Assembly: GCF_030542965.1 (NCBI RefSeq)
Contig: NZ_JAUAOA010000002.1
Coordinates: forward strand, 124,001 to 188,000
Length of the DNA stretch: 64,000 nucleotides
Direction: 5' to 3'
DNA from: Azotosporobacter soli
Lineage (GTDB): Bacteria; Bacillota; Negativicutes; SG130
Numbering within the stretch: position 1 is the stretch's first letter; each line of letters begins with the position of its first letter. The position numbers and the translations under genes were made by a program. The notes below the pieces were generated by a model. The model was not told the DNA's origin, searched no databases, and was given only the letters and a program-made list of their open reading frames with translations. Below, piece after piece: positions 48,500 through 58,485 of the stretch.

Positions 48500-49170
48500 G
48501 GCCAGACACCGCCCAGGCAGCGCACGATCGAAGCGGCAATGCCTTCGAGCGGCTGCACCACTTCCACACCGCCCAGATCATCGGCGACCTTTGGCATTCC
48601 ATACACGATGGAACTTCCTTCATCCTGGCCGATCGTCTTCGCACCGGCCCGGCGCATCGCAACCAGACCGGCAGCGCCATCGGCGCCCATGCCGGTAAGG
48701 ATTACACCGACCGCGTTGGCCGCCGCAGCGTTGGCAACCGAATGAAAGAGCACATCGACCGACGGACGATGTCCGTTAACAGTAGCGCCGTCACTGCACT
48801 GTACAATGTAGACGTCGCCAGAACGCCGCACCGTCATATGCTGCCCGCTTGGCGCAATCAAGACCTGCCCCGGCCTGACGCAGTCTCCATTCTTGGCTTC
48901 CGCGACTTTAAAACGCCCCTCTTGATTCAGGCTGTCCGCAAAACGTCTGGTAAAGCCGATCGGCATATGCTGTACGATGAGCATGCCCGGCAAATCGAGC
49001 GGCAGTTCGCGAATCAGCCGCCGGATCGCTTCCGTTCCTCCCGTTGAAGCGCCGATCGCAACAATCTTTTCGCCTTTGCCGCTGCTTTTCACCTTCTGTT
49101 CCGGCCTGCGGGAGAGCATCTCCCTAAACAAAGCCGAGTCAGTCGCGCTGTTCGCCCGGATCTGTGTCAT
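48496..49170 (-). CDS. cheB: CheB-type methylesterase without receiver domain
   Basis: Removes methyl groups from chemoreceptors (and deamidates in some species). The 224-residue protein contains only the catalytic domain: Ser in VAIGASTGGTEAI, His in LIVQHMPIGFT, Asp in GVILTGMGADGA. Only about 33 residues precede it, so the usual phosphoryl-receiver regulatory domain is absent. TTG at 49194 is upstream, but AAAGGGGG precedes the ATG at 49170. It may instead be controlled by the separate receiver encoded next to it. Confidence 0.92.
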   Translation of the reverse strand: MTQIRANSATDSALFREMLSRRPEQKVKSSGKGEKIVAIGASTGGTEAIRRLIRELPLDLPGMLIVQHMPIGFTRRFADSLNQEGRFKVAEAKNGDCVRPGQVLIAPSGQHMTVRRSGDVYIVQCSDGATVNGHRPSVDVLFHSVANAAAANAVGVILTGMGADGAAGLVAMRRAGAKTIGQDEGSSIVYGMPKVADDLGGVEVVQPLEGIAASIVRCLGGVWP

Positions 49171-49288
49171 ACGCCCTTCCCCCTTTGCAATCAAGCGTGC
49201 TTAGCTTTCTTTACGAAGGCGGCGCAATGTTTCTCTGTCTGCCTTGCTGTACGAGCCGCCCGCCAAATAGATAGGCAGCGCCATAGCT

Positions 49289-49645
49289 TCATTCGCGTGC
49301 GATTCTTTCCAGCACTTCAATGATTTCATCAATATTCACCGGTTTGCTGAAGAAATAGTAAGCGCCATAGTTGACCGCGGCGATCGCCGTATCGACATCG
49401 CCGTAACCGGTCATCAGCAAGACCTTCGCTTTGCCGTTCTTCGCTTTGATAAGACGCAGGACCTGGATGCCGCTTAAACCCGGCATTTTGATATCGGTAA
49501 TGACCGCCTGATGCTTCACGCCATCATAAGCGGCTACCGCCTCTTCCGGCACCGTATAAATATCACAGCTATGTCCGGCCGGTTCAATCACTGCCGCCAG
49601 ACTTTCCAAACAATCCCTGTCATCGTCAATCAGCAAAATATTCAT
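49289..49645 (-). CDS. Single-domain response regulator
   Basis: CheY-like receiver (118 aa). The acidic pocket LLIDDDRD, phospho-Asp in ITDIKMPG (about 51), Thr in LLMTGYGD and Lys in FFSKPVNIDE are all present. No output domain, so it acts by protein contact. It lies 35 bases after the histidine kinase and before cheB; it could be the kinase's partner and the missing receiver of CheB. Confidence 0.93.
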   Translation of the reverse strand: MNILLIDDDRDCLESLAAVIEPAGHSCDIYTVPEEAVAAYDGVKHQAVITDIKMPGLSGIQVLRLIKAKNGKAKVLLMTGYGDVDTAIAAVNYGAYYFFSKPVNIDEIIEVLERIARE

Positions 49646-49680
49646 CCTGCTCGCCGCTCTCCTTTCCGTCGCTTGCGTTT

Positions 49681-52071
49681 TCAGCCCCGTCTGAGAACAG
49701 GCAGTCGAATCGTAAACAAAGCGCCGCCGCCCGTCCGGTCTTGCACTTCGATAGAACCTTCCAACGAGCGAATGATATTGTTGACAATCGCCAGTCCCAG
49801 CCCCATGCCGTTCCCCGCCCCTTTCGTCGTGAAGAACGGTTCGAAAATCCGCTCACGCAGGCTGCTGTCGACGCCCGGACCGTTATCGGCCATTTCCAGC
49901 ACGACGCAATCGTCCTGGCAAAACGTCTTTAAACTGATTTCCTTATCCGGCTTTTGCAGTTTGTCCAGTTCCTGCATTGCATTGATCAGCATATTAATGA
50001 CCGCTTCTTCCAATCGTTTGGCGTCCGCATTGATCTTTGGCAATTCGGCGGCAAACTGGCGGCTGATGCTGATGCCGTGCGCCTGCATTTGAGCTCCCAC
50101 CAGTTCCAAGGCATCGTATACCGCCTGGTTGCAGTCGCAGACACCTTCTTTAACGTCAACCTGACCGGAAAATACGCTGCGCAGATGCTTGATGATGTTG
50201 TCGATGCGGTTTACCGCACCCGATATTTTTTGCAAACTCGTCGTCAACTTTTCCAACTCCGGCGCTTTGCCTTTTTCCTGCCAGTATAAGAAACCGTCCG
50301 CCGCCAATTTGATCGCATGTAACGGCTGATTGATTTCATGTGCGATGCTGGCCGTCATCGCACCGAGCGATGCCATGCGTTCCGCTTTTTCCGCCATTTT
50401 CAACGCCTGCAAGCGATCTATCTCGGCTTGCTTCATATCGCTGATATCATAACAAGCGCCAATGTGACCTGCAAAATGTCCCTCTAAATCATAAAAAGGC
50501 ATTCCCATCGCCACAATCCAGCGATATCCGTGATCTTGAGCGCGCAAGCGGTATTCGATTCTAAAAGGAGTCTGGCGTTCCATGTTTTCACGATACACCA
50601 ATTGGCACAACTGACGTTCCTCCGGATGGACGCCTTCCAACCAGCCGGAGCCTTCTTCTTCCGTTTTACTCCGTCCGGTAAATTCGAGCCATTTCTTATT
50701 AAAGTAATCCAGTTGCCCATTACGATCCGCCCGCCAAATCAAGGTCGGGAAATCCTCGAATAATTGAATATAATAATTTAGCGACTGACGAACTTTTTCC
50801 TGCGCCTCGTGCCGTTCGGTGACATCCTGCTTGATCGCAATGAATGCGCTGATTTCTTTATGCTCATCCAACACCGGCGTGATGCTCATTTCTTCGACGT
50901 ACAGACTGCCGTCCTTACGCCGGTTGACTATTTCTCCGCGCCACAAGTTTCCGCTCAATATTTGTCGCCACAGCTGCTGGTAAAAATTCTTGTCTTGATA
51001 GCCGCTCTTGAATATTGCCATACTCTTGCCGACAAGTTCCTCGGCAGCATAGCCGCTAAGGCGACAAAAAGCCGGATTCGCCCACTGGATCACAGCCGCA
51101 CAGTCGGTAACGACAATGCCGTCGCCGGCATATTTTACAACCGTCGACAGCAAGTTTACCCGTTTGCGCTTTTCCGCCGCTTCCAGCGCAACAGCCGTCT
51201 GACTGGCAAAATGCTCAATCTGCTGCAGCAAGCCCGTATCAAAATATCGTTCCTGATTCGAATAGAGATTGATCGTGCCGATCACGTTATCACGGCAAAT
51301 CAAGGGCACCGCCGCAATCGTACGAAAGCCGAACTGTGCGGCTCGCTCGCGCCATGGTTTAAAGTCAGGGTGATCGACGTCGAACAATTGCGTGCTGGCG
51401 CTGCGAATACTCTTGCCTGCCGGCCCCTGGCTTTCCGGTCCTTCGTCCCAGCAAACCTTTATATCTTCCAGATAGTCAACGCTCTCACCGGCCCAGGCCT
51501 GCACGGTGAGCGAGCCAGCCGCCTCTTTGCTGCCCACCCAGACCAGTTCCAGCTGATAAATATTGACTAGCGAGCGACAGATCAGTTGCAAAATTTCCTG
51601 CGCCGGTTCTTCCGTCAAGACGCGCATCGCCACTTCATTGAGCAATAGATGGCAGACATTGCTGCGCACCAGATCCGTTTCAATTCTGCGCTGCTCTTTT
51701 TCGGCCGCCTTGCGGTCGCTGATGTCGCGCACCACGCTGACAATGTACTCTTCACCGTCCAGTGTGATGCCCTGACTGCTGACCTCTACCGGAAAAAACG
51801 TACCGTTCTTGCGATAATGAACCGCTTCAAATAGAATGGAGCCGGTATGCGCCTGCTTCATTTGCTTGCTTATCTTTTCTATCGAATCCTGCCGCCTCAA
51901 TTGATGGATGCTCATGCCAATCAGTTCTTCCCGCGTATAGCCGTATGTCTGCAGGGCAGCCCGGTTCACTTCCTGAAACAAACCGTCCGGATTGATGAGA
52001 AAAACACTGTCGCGCGCATATTCACCCAGACACCAGCCGTAGTCACGCGCCTTGACCGTTTCCTCTTGCAT
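49681..52071 (-). CDS. Cytosolic PAS/GAF multi-sensor histidine kinase
   Basis: 796-residue sensor kinase without transmembrane segments. In order: PAS with PAC (about 15-125), GAF (about 150-300), PAS-PAC (about 310-430), PAS-PAC (about 440-560), HisKA with AHEINQPLHAIK (phospho-His about 588), and HATPase with INMLINAMQEL, DNGPGVD and GNGMGLGLAIV. The open frame to 52227 has no ribosome site before the earlier ATGs; GCAGGTG before ATG 52071 supports the start. It is the first gene of the chemosensory group running to the SCIFF gene. Confidence 0.92.
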   Translation of the reverse strand: MQEETVKARDYGWCLGEYARDSVFLINPDGLFQEVNRAALQTYGYTREELIGMSIHQLRRQDSIEKISKQMKQAHTGSILFEAVHYRKNGTFFPVEVSSQGITLDGEEYIVSVVRDISDRKAAEKEQRRIETDLVRSNVCHLLLNEVAMRVLTEEPAQEILQLICRSLVNIYQLELVWVGSKEAAGSLTVQAWAGESVDYLEDIKVCWDEGPESQGPAGKSIRSASTQLFDVDHPDFKPWRERAAQFGFRTIAAVPLICRDNVIGTINLYSNQERYFDTGLLQQIEHFASQTAVALEAAEKRKRVNLLSTVVKYAGDGIVVTDCAAVIQWANPAFCRLSGYAAEELVGKSMAIFKSGYQDKNFYQQLWRQILSGNLWRGEIVNRRKDGSLYVEEMSITPVLDEHKEISAFIAIKQDVTERHEAQEKVRQSLNYYIQLFEDFPTLIWRADRNGQLDYFNKKWLEFTGRSKTEEEGSGWLEGVHPEERQLCQLVYRENMERQTPFRIEYRLRAQDHGYRWIVAMGMPFYDLEGHFAGHIGACYDISDMKQAEIDRLQALKMAEKAERMASLGAMTASIAHEINQPLHAIKLAADGFLYWQEKGKAPELEKLTTSLQKISGAVNRIDNIIKHLRSVFSGQVDVKEGVCDCNQAVYDALELVGAQMQAHGISISRQFAAELPKINADAKRLEEAVINMLINAMQELDKLQKPDKEISLKTFCQDDCVVLEMADNGPGVDSSLRERIFEPFFTTKGAGNGMGLGLAIVNNIIRSLEGSIEVQDRTGGGALFTIRLPVLRRG

Positions 52072-52202
52072 ACGCTTCACCTGCCTTTTTTTCAACTTGC
52101 CGCGCGCAGTTCGCGCATAAAAAGGAGAAGAAGAAAGAGAGTTTATTTTTATCCCTTCGACATTATTCCATTTTTTACCTGCTCTTTTTTTAGCGCACGT
52201 TG

Positions 52203-52252
52203 AAACTAAAAGCATCCCAATCGACAAAGCCGATCGAGATGCTTTTATAGTT
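52203..52252 (-). terminator. whiA terminator
   Basis: AAAAGCATC and GATGCTTTT with an inner GATCG/CGAT pairing form a hairpin overlapping the last codons of whiA, followed by AGTTTC on the minus strand. The T-run is short. Confidence 0.6.
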
Positions 52253-53171
52253 TCAACGCCAATTCTTCCAGTTTACGCAGCCGGTGATTGAGGCCGGAGC
52301 GACTCACTTTTCCATCCAGCAAATCGACCAGTTCCTGGAGACTCGCTTCCGGGTGCGTGATGCGCAGATGCGCGGTCTCCTGCAACGTTTTCGGCAGTTT
52401 TTCCAATTCTCCCCGGCTGGCCAGACGCTGAATCCCTGCCGCCTGGCGTACGGCGGCATTCACGGTTTTTTGCAGATTGGCCGTCTCGCAGTTGACCAGG
52501 CGGTTCACCTGGTTGCGCATGCCTTTGACCACTCTGACATTTTCAAAATCAAGCAGCGCATTATGCGCGCCGATAATTTGCAGAAACTCGGTGATCGCAT
52601 CGCCGCCCTTTAAGTAGACCACATAATCCTGTTTACGTTCGGTCAGTCCGACCGGCAGCGAGAAGCCCTTCATCACCTTCGCCAGCGTCCGGGCGAAATC
52701 AGGATTGGCGCTGACAAGTTCCAAATGATAATCGCCTTCCGGTCGATTGACTGAACCGCCGCCGAGAAAAGCGCCGCGCAGATACGCGCGCCGGCAGCAT
52801 TGTTTCCTGAGCAGCGGACTGTCCTGGCCGATGTTCAGGCCTTCACCGCCCAAGATGCCAAGCGAGAGCAGCACCTCTTTCACATGCGGCGACGGTGTGA
52901 CCTTGACCAGATAACTGTTGTTCTTTTTCAAGCGTCTCGCCCGACTGACTACGACTTCGGTACGCAGCGAAACGCCGCGTTTGATCAGGCTCAGTACTTT
53001 TCGGGCGACCGCCGCGTTTTCACTGGTAAAATTCATGCCAACGCCGCCGCCGCCCAGCACCATCGCGCCGCCCATGCGGAGCAGCGCCGCCAGTTCGGCC
53101 CGCTGACAGCAGGTACTTTCCTCATTCAGCCGGGCCAGTTCATTGCGTACTTCGGTAGAAAAGGACGCCAT
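52245..53171 (-). CDS. whiA: DNA-binding protein WhiA
   Basis: Conserved Gram-positive regulator linked to cell division and, in Streptomyces, sporulation (308 aa). The N-terminal part is degenerate LAGLIDADG homing-endonuclease fold (AELAALLRMGGAMVL ... YLRGAFLGGGSVNRPEGDYHLE), the C-terminal part a helix-turn-helix (ITHPEASLQELVDLLDGKVSRSGLNHRLRKLEELA). AAGGAG precedes the ATG at 53171, which overlaps the yvcK TGA. It is third in rapZ-yvcK-whiA. Confidence 0.96.
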   Translation of the reverse strand: MASFSTEVRNELARLNEESTCCQRAELAALLRMGGAMVLGGGGVGMNFTSENAAVARKVLSLIKRGVSLRTEVVVSRARRLKKNNSYLVKVTPSPHVKEVLLSLGILGGEGLNIGQDSPLLRKQCCRRAYLRGAFLGGGSVNRPEGDYHLELVSANPDFARTLAKVMKGFSLPVGLTERKQDYVVYLKGGDAITEFLQIIGAHNALLDFENVRVVKGMRNQVNRLVNCETANLQKTVNAAVRQAAGIQRLASRGELEKLPKTLQETAHLRITHPEASLQELVDLLDGKVSRSGLNHRLRKLEELALKL

Positions 53172-54547
53172 CACTCCAACTCCTTGCTGCCGCTTTTCTG
53201 CAACTTCTTCAATTGATTGCCCAGCAGATAATAATCGAGTATCCTGACGCCTTCCGGATTCGGCTTGCATTTATAGATCGTTCCCATCAGCGTGCGACAG
53301 AGTTTCAGCGGATCGTGGCGCACCAAATCGGTTTCGCTGATGATGTTTGCGCCGACGACCTTGACGCCCAGCGCTTCAATCGCCGCCGCATCGGCCAGGA
53401 CCGCTTCCGCTCCCTGATCCGCATAACGCGCTTTTTGATCTTCGGCGACTGCCTGCGTATTAACGATAACATAATCAATAATTCCCGGACCGCCGTGTTT
53501 CAGGATCGCCCGGACATGTTCCAATGCGCCATAGCCGTCTGTTTCGCCCGGCTGCGTCATGACATTGCAGATATAGATCTTGACCGCTTTCGCCTGGCGC
53601 AGCGCATCGGCGACGCCGTCCACCAAAAGGTTCGGAATGACGCTGGTATACAGGCTGCCCGGCCCAAGCACGATCGCATCGGCCTTCGCAATCGCCTCAA
53701 GCGCGCCCGCGAGCGGCGCGGGATTTTCCGGCTGCATCCGGATGCTGCGGATTTTCTTGCCTGACTTCGGAATCGCAGATTCCCCTTCCACGAGGCTGCC
53801 GTCAGTCATCTGTGCGATCAAGCGAACTTCCTCCAGCGTAGAGGGCAGCACCTGACCTTTGACAGCCAGAACCTTGCTGGCTTCCTTTAACGCCTGTTCC
53901 ATATCGCCGGCTACTTCGGTCATTGCCGCGAGAAAGAGATTGCCGAAGCTATGTCCGCCCAGATCTCCTTCGCCTTTAAAGCGATGCTGAAACAGTTTTT
54001 CCATCAACGGTTCGGTGTCGGCGAGCGCAACTAGGCAGTTCCTCAGATCGCCCGGCGGAATCATGTGCCGTTCGCGGCGCAAACGGCCGGAAGAACCGCC
54101 GTCATCGGCTACGGTGACAATCGCAGTGATATTGCTGGTCACGCCTTTGATGCCGCGCAACAGCACCGACAGTCCGGTGCCGCCGCCGATGACCGCGACG
54201 TTCGGCCCCTTGTTCAACTTACGTTTTTGAAAAATCATCTCGATCAAACTGTCCGAACCGTCCGGAATCATCACTTCGACGACGGAACGCACGATGCGGC
54301 GCGTCGCAAGCAGCATCAGACCCAAACCTGCGGCCACAATCAAGCTGCCGACGATCGTCGTCACCGCGTAATAATATTGGCCGGTCGTCCGGTATACCAT
54401 GCGAAAGATCGCTTCTTCCAGCGTACCGGCGTATTGATAATTAAAGACGATCGCCAAGCCCATACTGGCAGAAACCACGCCGAGGGAGAAAAGAAACAGC
54501 CAGCGTTTCAGGCGAATGCCAGGATACAGCCATTTTAAAAAATGCAT
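53171..54547 (-). CDS. yvcK: YvcK/CofD-like protein with N-terminal membrane anchor
   Basis: Protein needed in Bacillus for growth on gluconeogenic carbon and for cell-wall precursor control; related to CofD. It has 458 residues, longer than Bacillus YvcK because of two N-terminal transmembrane helices (about 17-36 and 62-82). The conserved domain begins at about 112 with VAVIGGGTGLSVLLRGIK, then TVADDGGSSGRLRRE, PPGDLRNCL, GHSFGNLFLAAM and VLGPGSLYTSVIPNLLV. It lies 10 bases downstream of rapZ. Confidence 0.95.
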   Translation of the reverse strand: MHFLKWLYPGIRLKRWLFLFSLGVVSASMGLAIVFNYQYAGTLEEAIFRMVYRTTGQYYYAVTTIVGSLIVAAGLGLMLLATRRIVRSVVEVMIPDGSDSLIEMIFQKRKLNKGPNVAVIGGGTGLSVLLRGIKGVTSNITAIVTVADDGGSSGRLRRERHMIPPGDLRNCLVALADTEPLMEKLFQHRFKGEGDLGGHSFGNLFLAAMTEVAGDMEQALKEASKVLAVKGQVLPSTLEEVRLIAQMTDGSLVEGESAIPKSGKKIRSIRMQPENPAPLAGALEAIAKADAIVLGPGSLYTSVIPNLLVDGVADALRQAKAVKIYICNVMTQPGETDGYGALEHVRAILKHGGPGIIDYVIVNTQAVAEDQKARYADQGAEAVLADAAAIEALGVKVVGANIISETDLVRHDPLKLCRTLMGTIYKCKPNPEGVRILDYYLLGNQLKKLQKSGSKELE

Positions 54548-54557
54548 CTTCAGATCC

Positions 54558-55451
54558 TCACACTTCCTCGATATGTTCTTCGACGACGTTCTGCTTCACA
54601 TCCCGGTGTTCCAGCGTGACTTTCATGCCCATCTTCTTCACCTGCTCGTAGACTTTGCTGGCGACATAGACCGAGCGATGCATGCCGCCGGTACAGCCGA
54701 TGGCGATGACCAGCTGGCTCTTGCCTTCTTTTGTATAGTTCGGCACAAGGAACTCGATCATGCCGGATAACTTCTCCATGAACTGCTGCGTCACCGGCCA
54801 TTTCGAAATATAGTCGCGCACCGCCGGAACCATGCCGGTCTTGCGGCGTAAGTTTTCCACATAATAAGGATTCGGCAGGAAGCGGACGTCAAAGACCATA
54901 TCGGCATCCATCGGCATACCGAATTTGAAACCGAACGAAACGACGGTGATGTTCATCTTTCCCATGTCACTGCCGTTGGCAAATAAACCAGTGACTTTTT
55001 CTTTCAGCTGCGCGGTCGTCATATCGCTGGTGTCGATGATATGCGTCGCCCGGCCGCGAAGCGGCGCGACCTTCTGCTGTTCGCGCTCGATTCCCTCGCT
55101 AATCCGGCCGTGCGGCGCCAGCGGATGGCGCAGACGGGTCTCCTTGTAGCGACGGATCAACGCCTGATCGGAAGCCTCAAGAAAAATCATTTCATATTGA
55201 ATGCCCTGCTCTTCCATATCTTCAAGCACCTGCACCAGATGGTCAAAAAAGCCGCGTCCCCGGCTGTCGACCACCAGCGCCACTTTGCTGACCTGTCCGG
55301 CAGACTGCGAACACAGTTCGGCAAACTTCGGAATCAGCATCGGCGGCAAATTGTCCACGCAAAAATAGCCCAGTTCTTCCAGCGCCCGCACGACCTGCGT
55401 CTTGCCCGCGCCGGACAGGCCGGTGATAATCACTAATCTTACAGCCTCCAT
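54558..55451 (-). CDS. rapZ: Nucleotide-binding RNase adapter RapZ (YvcJ)
   Basis: P-loop NTPase; in E. coli it adapts RNase E for GlmZ cleavage, in Bacillus YvcJ acts with YvcK. The 297-residue protein shows VIITGLSGAGKTQVVRALE (P-loop), YFCVDNLPPMLIP, DSRGR and a C-terminal GCTGGMHRSVYVASKV segment. TTG at 55457 is too near AAGGAGG; the ATG seven bases after it (55451) is chosen. Confidence 0.96.
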   Translation of the reverse strand: MEAVRLVIITGLSGAGKTQVVRALEELGYFCVDNLPPMLIPKFAELCSQSAGQVSKVALVVDSRGRGFFDHLVQVLEDMEEQGIQYEMIFLEASDQALIRRYKETRLRHPLAPHGRISEGIEREQQKVAPLRGRATHIIDTSDMTTAQLKEKVTGLFANGSDMGKMNITVVSFGFKFGMPMDADMVFDVRFLPNPYYVENLRRKTGMVPAVRDYISKWPVTQQFMEKLSGMIEFLVPNYTKEGKSQLVIAIGCTGGMHRSVYVASKVYEQVKKMGMKVTLEHRDVKQNVVEEHIEEV

Positions 55452-55463
55452 ATGCAATCCTCC

Positions 55464-56183
55464 TTATTTCGGAGCGCGATGCCGCGCCAAATGCGCCAGC
55501 ACCCGTTCCGGCATCGTGTTCAAGACATAATCGAGCGGTACGCCCGCTTCTTCAAGCAGCACCAACGCTTCGCCAAAATCGCCGACCGCATCGGCAAAGT
55601 GGCTGTCGGTGCCCAGCACCAGCTTCGTGCCGGACTGGTAAGCGAGTCTGGCGAATTCCAGGCAAAGCGGGCGGCTGCCGCAGCGCGATTGTTTCAAGGA
55701 ACTGTTGTTGATTTCAAGCGCCACATCGTTCGCCTTCGCCGCTTCGACGACCGCGCGAATATCGACCGGATACTCCGGGTTTCCCGGGTGGACGATGACG
55801 TCGACCAGCGGATTGCGCATGACCGCGATCAGCATCGCCGTATTGGCTTCGCACCCCTGATTTGGCGCGCATTTGGTATGCAATCCGGCCAGGACGATAT
55901 CGAGCTTATTGAGGCGTCCCACCGGCAAATCCAGTTTTCCCGCCGCATCGAGCACATTCGCTTCAATGCCTTTTAGGATACGCACACCCGACAGATATTC
56001 CGGAATCACCTTTTGATTGCCGAAATGATATTCGTGCGGCCCACCCGGCATCGCCGGCCCATGATCGGTCATTGCCAGCATCGTTATGCCGCGCTTGGCG
56101 GCCGCCTGCGCATTTTCCATTATCGTACTGTACGCATGGCCGCTGGAAACGGTATGCGTATGCAAGTCCACTAAAATCTGCAT
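55464..56183 (-). CDS. PHP-domain phosphoesterase (YcdX-like)
   Basis: Metal-dependent phosphoesterase of the PHP family (239 aa). Motifs: VDLHTHTVSSGHAYST (first metal His pair), MTDHGPAMPG, LKGIEANVLD, DVIVHPGNPEYPVD, LEINNSSL and LGTDSHFADAVG, giving the trinuclear metal site of YcdX-like enzymes. The substrate is not known. It lies 12 bases upstream of rapZ and may be cotranscribed with it. A terminator in the repeat unit at 56266-56345 separates it from the bio operon. Confidence 0.88.
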   Translation of the reverse strand: MQILVDLHTHTVSSGHAYSTIMENAQAAAKRGITMLAMTDHGPAMPGGPHEYHFGNQKVIPEYLSGVRILKGIEANVLDAAGKLDLPVGRLNKLDIVLAGLHTKCAPNQGCEANTAMLIAVMRNPLVDVIVHPGNPEYPVDIRAVVEAAKANDVALEINNSSLKQSRCGSRPLCLEFARLAYQSGTKLVLGTDSHFADAVGDFGEALVLLEEAGVPLDYVLNTMPERVLAHLARHRAPK

Positions 56184-56265
56184 GCAAAATCACCTTCCTT
56201 ATATTTCTCCAATTATAGGGGAAAAGGCGAAAAAAAGCAAAAGCAGCCGAAAACTGCACCTGACT

Positions 56266-56345
56266 TCAACACGAAAAAAGAAGGGAAGGATTTTTTATAA
56301 AAACCCTTCCCTTCTTTATTTTTTTCTTCTCTCTTCGTGTTAAAG
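56266..56345. repeat. Modular intergenic repeat, copy G, with bio operon terminator
   Basis: Bounded by TTCAACACGAA and TTCGTGTTAAA. An AAAGAAGGGAAGG/CCTTCCCTTCTTT stem (about 56277-56317) followed by a T-run on the minus strand forms the terminator after bioA. Confidence 0.72.
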
Positions 56346-56360
56346 CCTTCCCGCTTGCCG

Positions 56361-57737
56361 TTAAATAAACACCGCCGGACTGTCTTGGCCTGCGCCATCT
56401 TCCGTTACGCTGCGGATCGCTTTTTCCAGGATTGCGGTCATTTCCGCCAGTTCTGTTTCCTTGCTGGCGAGCGGCGGCATAAAGACAACGATGTTGCCGA
56501 GCGGGCGGATAATCATGCCCAGCCGTCTCGCTTCGGCGCAAACGCGCGCGCCGACTGCGGCTTCCCAGGGATACGGCGTCTTCGTTTTGGCGTCAGCCAT
56601 CAGCTCGATGCCGACCATCAGGCCGCACTGCCGAATATCGCCGACATGCTTTAGCTTACCAATCTTGTCTAATGCCGTTTTTACCTGCACCACCTTGCCT
56701 GGCAGACTCTCCAACAGGCGCTCTTCGCGAAAGACCTGCAGATTGCCGAGCGCCGCCGCACAAGCCAGCGGGTTTCCCGTATAGGAATGGCCATGAAAAA
56801 ATGTTTTTTGCTCGCCATAGTCGCCCAGAAAAGCCTCATAGATTTCCTGCGTCATGAAGGTGGCGGCCAGAGGCAGATATCCGCCGGTGATTCCTTTGGC
56901 CACCATCAGGAAATCCGGCGTAACTCCTTCATGTTCACAGGCGAACATCTTCCCGGTACGACCGAAACCGGTCGCCACTTCGTCGACCAAGAGGAGCACA
57001 TCATACTTTTTCGTCAGCTCACGCAAACCTTTCAGATATCCCTTCGGCTGCGTCAGCATGCCGGCGGCAGCCTGGATCAGAGGCTCCACGACCAATGCGG
57101 CGATTTCTTCATGCCGCTCTTTCAGCACGGTTTCGACAGCCGTCAGACAAGCCATCGCACAAGATTCTTCCGTCTTTGCCAATTGGCAGTGATAGCAGTT
57201 CGGACAGGGCACCTGGATGCTGGGAAAGAGCAGCGACTTGAAGATGCGATGAAAGAGATCGATGCCGCCGACGCTGACGGTTCCGACCGTATCGCCATGA
57301 TACGCGTTGGCCAGCGTGACAAACGTTTTCTTTTTCGCTTTGCCTTTCAACTGCCAATACTGATACGCCTGCTTGATCGCAATTTCAACGGCGGTCGATC
57401 CGTCGTCGGAATAAAAGACCTTCTTCAGACCGGCCGGGACAACCTCCATCAGCTCCGCCGCCAGACGGGCAGCCGGTTCATTGATCAGCCCCAGCAAGCT
57501 GGAATGGGCGATCTTATCGAGCTGTTCGACAATCGCGCGGTTAATCGTCGGATGGCGATGCCCATGCAGATTGACCCAGAGCGACGAGACGCCGTCATAG
57601 TAGCTTCGACCCTCATCATCGATCAGCTTGACGCCTTCGCCGCCGACAATCGTGAGCTGAGGCTGCGCCACCCACTCTTTCATTTGCGTAAACGGATGCC
57701 AGACATACTCCTTATCCCACTGTTCCACCTGTTTCAT
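56361..57737 (-). CDS. bioA: Adenosylmethionine-8-amino-7-oxononanoate aminotransferase
   Basis: PLP aminotransferase converting KAPA to DAPA in biotin synthesis (458 aa). WHPFTQMKEW near the start, SSLWVNLHGHRHP, the VFYSDDGSTAVEIAIKQAYQYW segment, LLLVDEVATGFGRTGKMFA and the PLP Lys in VAKGITGGYLPLAAT are all seen. AAGGAG lies within the end of bioD; the genes are separated by one base. Last gene of the bio operon. Confidence 0.97.
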   Translation of the reverse strand: MKQVEQWDKEYVWHPFTQMKEWVAQPQLTIVGGEGVKLIDDEGRSYYDGVSSLWVNLHGHRHPTINRAIVEQLDKIAHSSLLGLINEPAARLAAELMEVVPAGLKKVFYSDDGSTAVEIAIKQAYQYWQLKGKAKKKTFVTLANAYHGDTVGTVSVGGIDLFHRIFKSLLFPSIQVPCPNCYHCQLAKTEESCAMACLTAVETVLKERHEEIAALVVEPLIQAAAGMLTQPKGYLKGLRELTKKYDVLLLVDEVATGFGRTGKMFACEHEGVTPDFLMVAKGITGGYLPLAATFMTQEIYEAFLGDYGEQKTFFHGHSYTGNPLACAAALGNLQVFREERLLESLPGKVVQVKTALDKIGKLKHVGDIRQCGLMVGIELMADAKTKTPYPWEAAVGARVCAEARRLGMIIRPLGNIVVFMPPLASKETELAEMTAILEKAIRSVTEDGAGQDSPAVFI

Positions 57738-57738
57738 T

Positions 57739-58476
<738 letters not shown>

Positions 58477-58485
58477 TTATCTACT

